DNA of 64,000 bases from CAZWLY01 sp964634465 (GTDB lineage: Bacteria > Desulfobacterota > Desulfarculia > G963662305): positions 69,581 through 133,580 of the forward strand of contig CAZWLY010000011.1 of assembly GCA_964634465.1 (NCBI GenBank), read 5' to 3'. Below are positions 9,172 through 17,484 of the stretch, in pieces; position 1 is the stretch's first letter, and each line of letters opens with the position of its first letter. Made by a program: the position numbers and the translations under genes. Below the pieces are notes generated by a model, which worked only from the letters and a program-made list of their open reading frames with translations, was not told the origin of the DNA and searched no databases.

Positions 9172-10925
9172 GACCGGCCGGGCAGGGGGAGGTGGACGGT
9201 GAAGGTCGCGCCTTCGCCGGGGCGGGATGCGACCTCGATGCGACCGCCGTGCCGGCTGATGATGCCGTGACTGATGGCCAGCCCCAGGCCGGTGCCCCGA
9301 CACCGGTTTTTTTTCGTGTAGAACGGCTCGAAAATTCTGGCTAAATCGGCAGGGTCGATGCCGGGCCCTGAATCTTTTATTTTAATAAATATCTCGTTCT
9401 TTTTGTCGTCCAAATCGGTAAAAATGGAGAGGACGCCCTCGCCCCCCATGGCCTCCATGGCATTGACGATCAGGTTGAGGAAGACCTGTTCCAGCTTGAC
9501 CCGGTTGGCCAGAAACAGCGGCAGGCCCAGAGCCAGGGTCTTGGAGACCTTGACCCGGCGCAACAGGAGGTGACCTTCGACGATATCGAGTGTGTCGTTT
9601 ATTACCTCATTGATATCAACAAGTTGTTTGGCCTGGCTGTCCTGGCGGGCGAAGTCCAAGAGACCGCCGACGATGATCTTGCACCGGTTGGCCAGCTTGA
9701 TGATCTTGGCCATGGTCTGGCCGGCCTCGCTGTCTTTGTCCAGCTCCGAGGCCAACAGCCGGGCGTAGGTGATTATGCCGCCTAGGGGGTTGTTGATCTC
9801 GTGGGCCAACTCAAAGGCCAGCGTGCCGGTCGCTTCCAGGCGTTCGGCCTGGATCAACTCGTCCTGAATCTGCTTGTGGGGCGAAATGTCGCGGACCGTG
9901 ACCTGGAAGGCGGCCTGGCCGGTGTAGGTGATCGGGGCCAGGGTGACCTCGGCCTGGAAGACGCTGCCGTCAGCCCGCACCGCCGCCCCCTCGAAGGGGT
10001 GGAGCGCGGCCGAGCGGGACCAAGCCAGAAAGTCCCGTTGCGCGCCCGGATCGAGCAGGCCGATGAAGCCGATCCGGGCCAAATCTTCGACCCTGTCGTA
10101 ACCGAACAACTCCAGATAGTGCTGGTTGGCGAACAGGTGGCCCTCCGGAGTGAAGATGGCCACCCCCTCGTTGAGGCCCTCGACCAGGCGGCGGTAGTTG
10201 GCCTCCGAACTCCGAACCTGGGCCTCCAACTGCTTGCGGTAGGAAATATCGTAGAGCATTTCGACCGCGCCGACGGTCTCGCCCCCGCCGCCGCGGATGG
10301 GGGCGGCGGTGAAGAGGAGGTTCCGCTTCTTGCCGTCCCGGCCCTTGTATTCGGCCTCGGCCTCGAAGGCGTCCGGAGACAACGGGGACGGGCGGACCCC
10401 CCGGCCGGAGTAGCGTTCGAGGATGGACTCGACGTCGCCGGACAAGGCTAGGTCGGCCAGAGTCGGCCGCTCTCTCCGGTAGAAGGCTCGCCAGTGATCG
10501 GCCCGGCCGACCATCTCCCGGCGGGAGAGGCCGGTCAGACGCTCCAGGCCGGCGTTCCAATGGCTGACGCGATGGTCTTCGTCCAGGACCAACAAGGCCA
10601 GGGGCAAGGCGTCCAACAGGGCTTTGACATCCTGGCCCCGGTCGCGGGGGATGAACGCCCCGGCCACGTTCCGGCCGAGGGGCCAAAGCGCCACCCGGCC
10701 GCCGATCTTTCGTCCGTCGGCGGCCAGCCAATCCGCCTCGAAGTCACCGTCAGCCGCGGCCAGCCCGCGGAGCAGGTCGGACAGGTTGTCGGCGGCCAGG
10801 TCGGTCAGATTGGCCGGCCGACCGAACAGCGATTCAAAGGCCTGATTGACCCGAACCAGACCGCCCCTTTTCCCGGTCACGAAGCAGGGCAGCGGCAGAG
10901 TATCGAAGAACGACGGACGGCCCAT
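9168..10925 (-). CDS. Cytoplasmic PAS-domain sensor histidine kinase
   Basis: The 585 residues carry three PAS-like units (about 1-100, 105-235 and 240-360) and a HisKA dimerisation helix with the phospho-acceptor His375 in ELAHEINNP. An HATPase domain follows, with the N box FLNLIVNAMEAM, G1 DSGPGID and G2 GTGLGLAIS. No membrane segment is evident, so the signal is probably intracellular (redox, small ligand or protein). No response regulator gene is adjacent, so it is an orphan kinase whose target cannot be read from context. It is convergent with rsmG and upstream in orientation of nothing obvious. Confidence 0.9.
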   Translation of the reverse strand: MGRPSFFDTLPLPCFVTGKRGGLVRVNQAFESLFGRPANLTDLAADNLSDLLRGLAAADGDFEADWLAADGRKIGGRVALWPLGRNVAGAFIPRDRGQDVKALLDALPLALLVLDEDHRVSHWNAGLERLTGLSRREMVGRADHWRAFYRRERPTLADLALSGDVESILERYSGRGVRPSPLSPDAFEAEAEYKGRDGKKRNLLFTAAPIRGGGGETVGAVEMLYDISYRKQLEAQVRSSEANYRRLVEGLNEGVAIFTPEGHLFANQHYLELFGYDRVEDLARIGFIGLLDPGAQRDFLAWSRSAALHPFEGAAVRADGSVFQAEVTLAPITYTGQAAFQVTVRDISPHKQIQDELIQAERLEATGTLAFELAHEINNPLGGIITYARLLASELDKDSEAGQTMAKIIKLANRCKIIVGGLLDFARQDSQAKQLVDINEVINDTLDIVEGHLLLRRVKVSKTLALGLPLFLANRVKLEQVFLNLIVNAMEAMGGEGVLSIFTDLDDKKNEIFIKIKDSGPGIDPADLARIFEPFYTKKNRCRGTGLGLAISHGIISRHGGRIEVASRPGEGATFTVHLPLPGRS

Positions 10926-11018
10926 TTATTTCACTCTCTCCAGGAACATCTACCCTATGCATACCAAAGCGACCGCCCCCCGGCAACAACACTCCGGCCG
11001 GCGGCGGGAATCCGATCC

Positions 11019-12026
11019 CTATTTGGCTCTCACCTCCAGGTTCGGCCCCATGTTCCACGTGGAACATCCGGCTGGCCGGCGGTCACGGCCAGGGTTGCGG
11101 CCATGAGAGTGGGCGTGCTGGTGGGGGTGGGCATGGACGTGGGCGTGGACGTGGACATGCACCGACTCGTGGGGGTTGGCGGGGCGGTGTTCGTCCCCCG
11201 GAGGATGCTCATGGCCGGGCTCGGCTCCGAGCCAGCGGAAATGGCCGTGATCGTGCTCGTGGTCGTCGTGTTCGTGGGGCAGGTGGTGGTAGTCCAAGGA
11301 GTGCGGCACCTCCAGGCCGTGGTTCTCGACCAGGGCGCCATCGGATAAAAGCTCCCGGATGGGTCGCTCGACCACCACCCGGCCGCCGTCCAGCAAAACG
11401 GCTCGCTGGCAGCAGGCCAGGGCCAGCTCCAGATCGTGGGTGGCGATGAACTTGGTCAACGGGATGGAATTCAAGAGCTCGATCAGCCGTCGCCGGCCGC
11501 GAGGGTCCAGGTTGGAGGACGGCTCGTCGAGCAGGAGCAGCTTGGGGTGGCTGGCCAGAACCGTGGCCAGGCAGACCCGCCGTTTCTCGCCGCCGCTCAG
11601 GTGATGGGGCACCCGGTCCTCGTAGCCGCCGAGGCCGACCAGGTCCAAGGCTTCCCTGGCTCTGGCCTCGGCCTCGGCCTGGCTCAGCCCGAAATTGAGC
11701 GGCCCGAAGGCGACGTCGTCCAGGACGCTGGAGGTGAAAAGCTGATCGTCCGGGTTCTGGAAGACCAGACCGATGAGCGGCCGAAGCGGCTTGAAGTCCT
11801 TCTCGACCGTAACCACCTGGCCAAAGAGACGCAACCGGCCGCCGTCCGGCTTGAGCAGGCCGGCCAGAAGATGAAAGACCGTCGTCTTGCCCGCCCCGTT
11901 GGGACCGAGGAGGGCGACGCTTTCACCCTCCCGGAGAGCCAAATCGACCCCGGCCACCGCCCGGCGTCCGTCGGGATAGGCGTAGCTCAGGCCCTCGGTT
12001 TCGACGATCAACTCCACCGGCTCCAC
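11019..12026 (-). CDS. nikO: Nickel/cobalt ECF transporter ATPase NikO with His-rich tail
   Basis: Residues 1-235 are a complete ABC ATPase: Walker A GPNGAGKTT (41-49), Q-loop FQNPDDQLF, signature HLSGGEKRR (142-150), Walker B LLLLDEPSS and switch His in ATHD. The last 95 residues are an unusual extension with about 23 histidines, many as H-x-H, between residues 242 and 309. This probably binds Ni or Co. It is the last gene of the nikKMLQO operon and overlaps nikQ by 19 bases. The codons for residues 321-326 (CSTWNM) form a perfect parS palindrome, so the tail sequence is constrained by, or extended through, a partition site. Confidence 0.92.
   Translation of the reverse strand: MEPVELIVETEGLSYAYPDGRRAVAGVDLALREGESVALLGPNGAGKTTVFHLLAGLLKPDGGRLRLFGQVVTVEKDFKPLRPLIGLVFQNPDDQLFTSSVLDDVAFGPLNFGLSQAEAEARAREALDLVGLGGYEDRVPHHLSGGEKRRVCLATVLASHPKLLLLDEPSSNLDPRGRRRLIELLNSIPLTKFIATHDLELALACCQRAVLLDGGRVVVERPIRELLSDGALVENHGLEVPHSLDYHHLPHEHDDHEHDHGHFRWLGAEPGHEHPPGDEHRPANPHESVHVHVHAHVHAHPHQHAHSHGRNPGRDRRPAGCSTWNMGPNLEVRAK
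11050..11067. promoter_or_regulatory. parS-like centromere site inside nikO
   Basis: An 18-bp perfect palindrome whose central 16 bases read TGTTCCACGTGGAACA (11051-11066). This matches the bacterial parS consensus (TGTTNCACGTGNAACA) bound by ParB. It lies 4.1 kb from parA, in the last codons of nikO. Confidence 0.85.
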
Positions 12027-12742
12027 TCCAAGACCGCCAGCAAGCCGGCCAGGGCGACGATGGCCGCCCCTTTGACCCAGTCCGAACCCCTGAGGCTCAG
12101 CCGGCCCAGGGCCCGGTAGCGGCCGTCGTAGCCCCGGGCCCTCATCGCCTTGGCGATCATCTCCTGGCGCTCGAAGGACCGAACCATCAGCCCGCCGACC
12201 AGGTAGCCGGCCGTCTTCAGGGTCCGGACGTCGGTCCGGGGCCGAAAGCCGCGCAGCCGCTGGGCGTTGAGGACCGAGCGAAGCTCGTCGCGAAAGACGA
12301 AAAGATAGCGATAGGCGAAGAGGATCAGTTGGATCAACTTCTCCGAGAGGCCCAGCTTGGAGAGGGCCTTCATGGAGACGTCGAAGCGGGTCGTGCCCAG
12401 CATGGGGAAGAGTAACACCACCAGGGCCAGGCCCTTGACGATCAAGGTCGCGGCCAACTGGAGTCCGGCTCCGACCCCGGCCGGATGGGACCAGGGCAGG
12501 ACGACCAGGAACAGCCCCAGAAACACGGCCACCTCTTTAAGACGCATGGCCACGAATTTCAAGGGAATCTTGGCCTGAATGGTCAACGATACGGCCACGG
12601 CCAACCCGACCGCGGCGCCGACCAGGCTCCGGCCGGCGGCCACGGCCAGGATCAGGCAGGAGAAGGCGACCAGCTTGACCCTGGGGTCGCAGGTGTGCCA
12701 GAGAGACGATCCGCCGGCGTAATGGTCGATGTGGTGGGTCAT
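12008..12742 (-). CDS. nikQ: ECF transporter transmembrane protein NikQ/CbiQ (T component)
   Basis: This 244-residue membrane protein has about five to six helices. The coupling-helix motif MRARGYDGRYR (near residue 202) is the Ala-Arg-Gly signature by which EcfT proteins touch the ATPase. It also carries the family segment LLFAYRYLFVFRDEL. It couples NikO ATP hydrolysis to the NikM substrate-binding subunit. Its start abuts nikL directly and its end overlaps nikO. Confidence 0.93.
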   Translation of the reverse strand: MTHHIDHYAGGSSLWHTCDPRVKLVAFSCLILAVAAGRSLVGAAVGLAVAVSLTIQAKIPLKFVAMRLKEVAVFLGLFLVVLPWSHPAGVGAGLQLAATLIVKGLALVVLLFPMLGTTRFDVSMKALSKLGLSEKLIQLILFAYRYLFVFRDELRSVLNAQRLRGFRPRTDVRTLKTAGYLVGGLMVRSFERQEMIAKAMRARGYDGRYRALGRLSLRGSDWVKGAAIVALAGLLAVLEWSRWS

Positions 12743-13279
12743 TCAGGTCTGCTTCTTCCGGTTGAGAAGCTTCTTTATAACCGCTGCGCCGCCAAAAATC
12801 AACACCAGCCCGGCCAGGGCCTGCGGCCAAAGCAATACGCCCCGCTCCTTGTGCGGCCGGTGGGCCGAAGGCGAAGCCCGGTCAGTTTGGCCGTCCGGAC
12901 GATCGGCCGAGCCGACGGCCCACTCCGTCTCAACCTCGGCCCGGTGGCCCAATCCGGCCTCCAGGACCACGGTCAGCCGGCCCGGTTTCAGCCCGGTCGG
13001 TTTGAGGCTCAACTGGCCCTGGGCGTCGGTTTTGCCCTCGGCCACGACCTGGCCGGCCTGATCGAGAACCTTGACCGGCGTGTTCACCGTCGGCCGGCCG
13101 TCGGGAAAGAAACCCTCGATGAACAGCCTGTCGCCCTCCTGAAAGGCATCGACGAGGACCCGGTGGGCCCAGGCTGCGCTCGGCGCGAGCAAAAGGAGGG
13201 CCGCCGCGGCCAGGGCGATCAGGGGCCGAAAGCGGCCCAGTCCATTGGCGATGGGGTGGAGTCGGCTGAGTCTCGACAT
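12743..13279 (-). CDS. nikL: Membrane-anchored periplasmic accessory protein NikL
   Basis: The 178-residue protein has an N-terminal signal sequence (hydrophobic LIALAAAALLLLAPSAAWA), with mature start His-Arg. A beta-sandwich-like carboxypeptidase-regulatory domain follows (G-x-x-T-D-A-Q-G-Q-L), then a His/Pro linker, a C-terminal membrane helix (about 152-170) and a basic tail. This architecture and its position between nikM and nikQ match NikL of nikKMLQO-type nickel transporters. It replaces the NikN/CbiN component found in other versions. GAGG lies 8 bases before the ATG. Confidence 0.8.
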   Translation of the reverse strand: MSRLSRLHPIANGLGRFRPLIALAAAALLLLAPSAAWAHRVLVDAFQEGDRLFIEGFFPDGRPTVNTPVKVLDQAGQVVAEGKTDAQGQLSLKPTGLKPGRLTVVLEAGLGHRAEVETEWAVGSADRPDGQTDRASPSAHRPHKERGVLLWPQALAGLVLIFGGAAVIKKLLNRKKQT

Positions 13280-13284
13280 CGCAA

Positions 13285-13881
13285 CTACCTCAGCACCTCG
13301 GGCTTGACCTTGCCCATGAATGAAGCGGTGAAGCCGCCGATGAGGGTCTCAATGACGACCACCGGCACGTGGGCGGCCAGAATCAACCCGGCCGTGGCCC
13401 AGAACTCATCACCGGCCAGTTGCAAGGCCAAGGCTAAGAGAACGGCGTTGCCGACGATGCCCAGGCCGCCGGCCAGAGCGCCGAAGACGAAGTTTTTTCG
13501 GGGCAGGTCGAACTTGTCTCTCAACCTGAAGATGTAGCCGGCCATTACCGCCGGGGTGCCCATGGCCAGGGCGTTGGCCCCCAGGCTCAACAGCCCCCCG
13601 AACTGGAACAGCAGCGCCTGTAAGAGCAGGGAAACGAAGATACAGGCAAAGGCGGCCCGGCCGGCGACGATGCCCACCAGACCGGTCAAAAGCAAGTGGA
13701 CGCTGGACGGCCCGACCGGGATGTGGACCAACGTCCCGACAAAGGCGGCCGCGGTGACCACGGCCAGCCGGGGAATGTCCTCGCCGGTAACCCGCTTCAG
13801 TGAGGCGGCGAGGCCGCCGGCCGCACCGACCATGGCCCCGCCCCAAACCGCCGTGGGCAAAACGCCGTCGGCTAAATGCAT
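13285..13881 (-). CDS. nikM: Nickel/cobalt-binding S component NikM/CbiM
   Basis: NikM binds Ni or Co with its free N-terminus and the side chain of His2, so the mature start must be Met-His. The ATG at 13881 gives MHLADGVLP, the expected N-terminus (198 residues). A frame start 33 bases upstream would bury the metal site and was rejected. The protein has about seven hydrophobic segments and the conserved VHIPVGPSSVHLLLTG stretch, whose two further histidines are also metal ligands in the family. It sits between nikK and nikL. Confidence 0.93.
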   Translation of the reverse strand: MHLADGVLPTAVWGGAMVGAAGGLAASLKRVTGEDIPRLAVVTAAAFVGTLVHIPVGPSSVHLLLTGLVGIVAGRAAFACIFVSLLLQALLFQFGGLLSLGANALAMGTPAVMAGYIFRLRDKFDLPRKNFVFGALAGGLGIVGNAVLLALALQLAGDEFWATAGLILAAHVPVVVIETLIGGFTASFMGKVKPEVLR

Positions 13882-13920
13882 GATCGCCTCGTCATTGTCT
13901 TGTTCATGGCTCAAACCGGC

Positions 13921-14694
13921 TCACTGGAGGTCCCAGGTCTTGACCCAGATGACGGCCCCGAGCTCGACCGGCTTCGGTGTGCCGTCCGGACCCTTGATCT
14001 TGTCCGGAGCCTCCATCAGGGCCGCAAAACCCCACCAACCCGCCTTGGGCATGGCGTAGGTGAAGACGCCGTTGGCGTCGGCCTTGATGACCTGGGTGAC
14101 GAACACCCCGGCCGGCGGCTTGATCTTGCCGTCGGCCAGGTACTCGATCTCCACCTCGGCAAAGGGCACCGCTTTGCCGTCCATCAGCACCCGGCCCTGG
14201 AAGACGTTGCCGGCCCAAAGTCCGTAGGGCCTGGTCAGCGGCACGATCTCGGCCTTCAAACCCACCGGCTGGTCCCAGCCGACCTCCAGTCCCTTGGCGT
14301 TGACCACCACCTTGGTATTGTGGACGATGAAGCAGTCCTCGGCCGGCTCCCAGTAGGGCTTGGGCTCGACATAGAAAATGTGATCGCCGGCCCTTTTGAT
14401 ATCGAACGTCGCCTTGAAGGCCTGGTGCCCCTTGAGCTGGTAGGGTTTGAGAGAGGCCAGCAAATTCTTCTTCCGGCCCTTGACGGCCACTCCGAACTGG
14501 ACCGGTCGGGCCATATCCATGCTCGGCCCCTCAAAGGGATGGATAAAGGCCACGTTGAGTTCGATGGTCTGGTTTTTCTCGACCACGTCTTGACTGGGAA
14601 TGATCACCTGAAAGTGGGCCAGGGCGGGGCCGGAGTTTAAGGCCGCCGCAATCAACACCGCAGCGATGACGATGAACCTCTTGATCTGAGTCAC
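13921..14694 (-). CDS. nikK: Periplasmic nickel-transport accessory protein NikK (DUF4198)
   Basis: This is a secreted protein of 257 residues. GTG at 14694 follows GGGAGGA with a 5-base gap and gives a clean signal peptide (VIAAVLIAAALNSGPALA, then His-Phe); a longer frame adds 31 residues with no signal and was rejected. The DUF4198 features are visible: AHFQVIIP near the mature start, KPYWEPAEDCFIVHNTK in the middle, and a GVFTYAMPKAGWWGFAAL carboxypeptidase-regulatory-like segment near the end. DUF4198 proteins head nikKMLQO operons and are thought to deliver metal to the transporter. Confidence 0.85.
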   Translation of the reverse strand: MTQIKRFIVIAAVLIAAALNSGPALAHFQVIIPSQDVVEKNQTIELNVAFIHPFEGPSMDMARPVQFGVAVKGRKKNLLASLKPYQLKGHQAFKATFDIKRAGDHIFYVEPKPYWEPAEDCFIVHNTKVVVNAKGLEVGWDQPVGLKAEIVPLTRPYGLWAGNVFQGRVLMDGKAVPFAEVEIEYLADGKIKPPAGVFVTQVIKADANGVFTYAMPKAGWWGFAALMEAPDKIKGPDGTPKPVELGAVIWVKTWDLQ

Positions 14695-14789
14695 AGCTTC
14701 CTCCCGATTCTCAAGCCGGCCCGACTTCTGTCGAAAAAAACGGCCGCCTGCCCGCTTCTTGAGGGCTATGCGGCCTTCATGGCTCAAAG

Positions 14790-14806
14790 TCTATATCTTT
14801 TATAGA
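14790..14806. promoter_or_regulatory. Inverted repeat in nik operon leader, possible operator
   Basis: TCTATA (14790-14795) and TATAGA (14801-14806) form a 6-bp palindrome with a 5-base spacer, placed about 40-55 bases downstream of the predicted start of transcription. It could be a metal-responsive operator. It does not match the NikR boxes I know. Confidence 0.3.
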
Positions 14807-14849
14807 TTCAGGTCGCTTTAAGGAAGCTTCAGCTCCTAATTGTCTGACC

Positions 14850-14877
14850 AGAATACTCGGCTGGCCGCCTTTGTCAA
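14850..14877 (-). promoter_or_regulatory. Sigma-70 promoter of the nikKMLQO operon
   Basis: On the minus strand TTGACA (14877-14872) is followed after 16 bases by TATTCT (14855-14850). Transcription would start near 14843, giving a leader of about 150 bases before nikK. Confidence 0.7.
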
Positions 14878-15098
14878 GCCGTTTCGTCACTGCCGCCGAC
14901 CGACCCTTTTCCGGCTAGAGGGCTGCGCTCTCAAAAAAAGGCATCGAGCCAACCCGGCCCGGCAAGAAGCCTCCAGCCCAGCCATGGAACCCGGTTCCGG
15001 AACCCGACCCCAAGAACGAGCGGGAACAACGCCGATGGTGGCGATAAAACGGGCGATTCTTTGTCGGACGCCCAGTCGCACCCTCGGCCGGGAGACAA

Positions 15099-15114
15099 TG
15101 TTCCACGTGGAACG
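15099..15114. promoter_or_regulatory. parS-like centromere site upstream of parA
   Basis: TGTTCCACGTGGAACG differs from the perfect palindrome only in its last base. It lies 89 bases before parA. The rest of the 508-base region between nikK and parA holds the nik promoter and leader; no other gene is seen in it. Confidence 0.9.
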
Positions 15115-15202
15115 TCGTCTTCACCCTTGGCCTTCGCGCCGCTTTCGTGTTATGAATCTTTAGTCTGACGGTATCATTCCACCAGGAGCGGTCCCGCATC
15201 AA

Positions 15203-15976
15203 ATGCCCAGAGCCATCTGCATCGCTAATCAAAAGGGCGGAGTGGGCAAAACCACCACCGCCGTCAACCTGGCCGCCTCCCTGGCCGCGGCCGAGTACAA
15301 GACGCTGCTGGTCGATTGCGACCCACAAGCCAACGCCACCAGCGGCGTCGGCCTCAATCCGGCCGAGCTTTCGGCCGGGCTCTATGAGCTGCTGGTCGGC
15401 CAGGCCGGCGGGGAAGAGGTGGTTCACACCACCGCCCTGGACCAGCTCCACATTCTCCCGGCGACCATCAACCTGATCGGGGCCGAGGTGGAGTTCATCG
15501 GACTCGAGGATCGCCACCTGCGCCTCAAAAAAGCCCTGGCTGGGATGGTCGATGGCTACGACTACGTGGTCATGGACTGTCCGCCGTCCCTGGGCATGCT
15601 GACCGTCAACGCCCTGGTGGCCGCCGATTCGGTCCTCATCCCGCTCCAGTGCGAGTATTACGCCCTGGAGGGCCTGTCCCAGATCATCAACACGGTCAAC
15701 CGGGTCAGAAGGGGTCTCAACCCGACCCTCCGCCTGGAGGGGGTGCTCTTGACCATGTTCGACACCCGGGTCAACCTGGCCCACCAGGTGGCGGCCGAAG
15801 TCAGGAAGCACTTCGGCGACAAGGTCTTTCAGACCCTCATCCCCAGAAACGTCAGGCTCTCGGAGAGCCCATCGTTCGGACAACCGGTCTTGCTCTACGA
15901 CATCCGCTCCACCGGGGCCCAGACCTACCTGGCTCTGGCCCAGGAGCTAATCGCCAAACACCAGGAGGCAGCATGA
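15203..15976 (+). CDS. parA: Chromosome partitioning ATPase ParA (Soj)
   Basis: This 257-residue Walker-type ATPase has the deviant P-loop KGGVGKTTTAVNLAA (11-25), the Walker A' residues LLVDCDPQAN (35-44) and MDCPPSLGMLT in Walker B. It drives segregation of ParB-parS complexes. There is no N-terminal HTH, which is typical of chromosomal Soj proteins. It overlaps parB by four bases (ATGA). Confidence 0.97.
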   Translation: MPRAICIANQKGGVGKTTTAVNLAASLAAAEYKTLLVDCDPQANATSGVGLNPAELSAGLYELLVGQAGGEEVVHTTALDQLHILPATINLIGAEVEFIGLEDRHLRLKKALAGMVDGYDYVVMDCPPSLGMLTVNALVAADSVLIPLQCEYYALEGLSQIINTVNRVRRGLNPTLRLEGVLLTMFDTRVNLAHQVAAEVRKHFGDKVFQTLIPRNVRLSESPSFGQPVLLYDIRSTGAQTYLALAQELIAKHQEAA

Positions 15977-16866
15977 CCCGCAAAGCCTTGGGCCGTGGCC
16001 TGGAAGCACTCCTGGGGGATTCGCCCCCGCTCGCCAACGGCGATCAGCCCGCCGCCGAGCCGCAGGCGCCGGCCTCGGGGGCCGAAACAGGCCTGAGAGA
16101 GATTCCGATCGCCGACATCGAGCCCAATCCCGATCAGCCCCGCCAGGTTTTCGATCAGGAGGCGCTCAAGGAGTTGGCCGACTCCATCGCCGTTCAGGGC
16201 GTGCTCCAGCCGCTTTTGGTCAGCGCCAAGGAAGACGGCGGCTACCACCTCATCGCCGGCGAGCGCCGCTGGCAGGCGGCCCGGCTGGCCGGCCTGAAGT
16301 CGGTGCCCTGCTTGATCAAGGAGGTCGCCCCGGCCGAGCGGCTGGCCCTGGCCCTCATCGAGAACATCCAGCGCAAAGACCTAAACCCACTCGAAGAGGC
16401 CTCGGCCTACGCCCGGCTGACCGACGACTACGGCCTGACCCACGAGCAGGTGGCCAGGGCGGTCGGCCGGGACCGGGCCACGGTGTCCAATTTCATTCGT
16501 CTGCTGAAACTCCCCCAAGCCGTCCAGGGCGATCTGGTCGAGGGTCGGCTGACCATGGGCCACGCCCGGGCCCTACTGAGCCTAGTCGAACACCAGCCGA
16601 CCCTGCTCGCCGCCCGGGCCAAGGTGCTCCACAAGCGGCTCAACGTCCGCCAGACCGAGAAGCTGGTCGAACGGATGAAGAAGCCCGCCTCGGCCAGAAA
16701 ACCGCCTCCGGCCCAGGTCCAACTGAAGGCCGAGGCCGAGGCGCTGCGCCGCCGATTGGGAACCAAGGTGTCGATCACCAAGCGGGGAGGCAAGGGCCGG
16801 ATCGTGATCGAGTTCTTTTCCGACGAGGAACTCAACCGCCTGTTGGAGTGGTTCAAGCAGGGCTGA
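15973..16866 (+). CDS. parB: Chromosome partitioning protein ParB (Spo0J)
   Basis: The protein has 297 residues. It begins MTRKALGRGLEALLGD, the LGRGL motif that stimulates ParA. The ParB/Srx CTPase domain follows, with PNPDQPRQVF, GERRWQA and ENIQRKDLNPLEEA. Next come a HTH (TDDYGLTHEQVARAVGRDRATVSNFIRL) and a C-terminal dimerisation domain ending EFFSDEELNRLLEWF. It binds parS and spreads. The ATG at 15973 overlaps the parA stop; a longer frame read through parA is spurious. Confidence 0.97.
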   Translation: MTRKALGRGLEALLGDSPPLANGDQPAAEPQAPASGAETGLREIPIADIEPNPDQPRQVFDQEALKELADSIAVQGVLQPLLVSAKEDGGYHLIAGERRWQAARLAGLKSVPCLIKEVAPAERLALALIENIQRKDLNPLEEASAYARLTDDYGLTHEQVARAVGRDRATVSNFIRLLKLPQAVQGDLVEGRLTMGHARALLSLVEHQPTLLAARAKVLHKRLNVRQTEKLVERMKKPASARKPPPAQVQLKAEAEALRRRLGTKVSITKRGGKGRIVIEFFSDEELNRLLEWFKQG

Positions 16867-16943
16867 GCGCGACCCGCGTCCCGCAGACGAGCTCCACGTC
16901 TGGGGGAGGAAGTCTCGGGCTAAACATTCCTGGGACGCTGCCG

Positions 16944-17450
16944 ATGGCGCTGAGCATAATCATCGACGGCTACAACTTGATCCGGACGACCGATCTGAAC
17001 CGGGCCGAGGCCGAAGGCGGTCTGGAGGCGGGGCGAAGCGTGTTGATCGGCGAACTGGCCGCCTACAAGCGCCTCAAAAGGCACGCCCTCACCGTCGTCT
17101 TCGACGGCGCTTCGCCGCTGGGTCAACAGGTCGGGCGGGAGAGGGGGATCAAGACCGTCTTCACCCCCACCGGCCGGACGGCCGACGAGGCCATCGTCGA
17201 GATGGTCGGACGGGCCAAGGGCGAGGTCCTGGTCGTCACCTCCGATCGGGAGCTGGCCAACCGGGTCCGGGCCAATGGCGGCGACGTCGTCTCCTCGGCC
17301 GAGTTCCGCGAACGGCTCAGCCTGGCCGCCTACCTCGATCTCAAGGGCGGCGATGACGAGGAGGAGCGCCCGGTCAAACCCAAGAAGGGTCCTTCCCGCC
17401 GACCGCCCAAGGCCGAACGCCGGCGAAGGCGTCGGCTGTCCAAGCTGTAG
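16944..17450 (+). CDS. NYN-domain (YacP-like) putative ribonuclease
   Basis: This 168-residue protein has the PIN-like NYN fold signature: IIIDGYNLIRT near the start, VVFDG in the middle, and VVTSDRELANRVRANG, whose Asp residues would form the metal site. It ends in a very basic tail (KAERRRRRRLSKL). Relatives (YacP/Rae1) are ribosome-associated or RNA endonucleases in firmicutes; the substrate here is unknown. ATG 16944 matches the family start; an upstream in-frame extension overlaps parB and lacks the fold. It is probably transcribed with parAB. Confidence 0.85.
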   Translation: MALSIIIDGYNLIRTTDLNRAEAEGGLEAGRSVLIGELAAYKRLKRHALTVVFDGASPLGQQVGRERGIKTVFTPTGRTADEAIVEMVGRAKGEVLVVTSDRELANRVRANGGDVVSSAEFRERLSLAAYLDLKGGDDEEERPVKPKKGPSRRPPKAERRRRRRLSKL

Positions 17451-17484
17451 CTATTTGTTTTTACTGGCTTTAAGGCCTGTTGCC

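Noticed and set aside
7054..9303. 749-codon minus-strand frame opposite mnmE and rsmG
   Set aside because: The real genes on the plus strand carry all family motifs; this frame is a shadow.
14695..15202. Cobalamin riboswitch upstream of the nik operon
   Set aside because: A GTCACTGCCGCC stretch recalls part of a B12 box but lies on the wrong strand for the nik transcript and no supporting stems were found.
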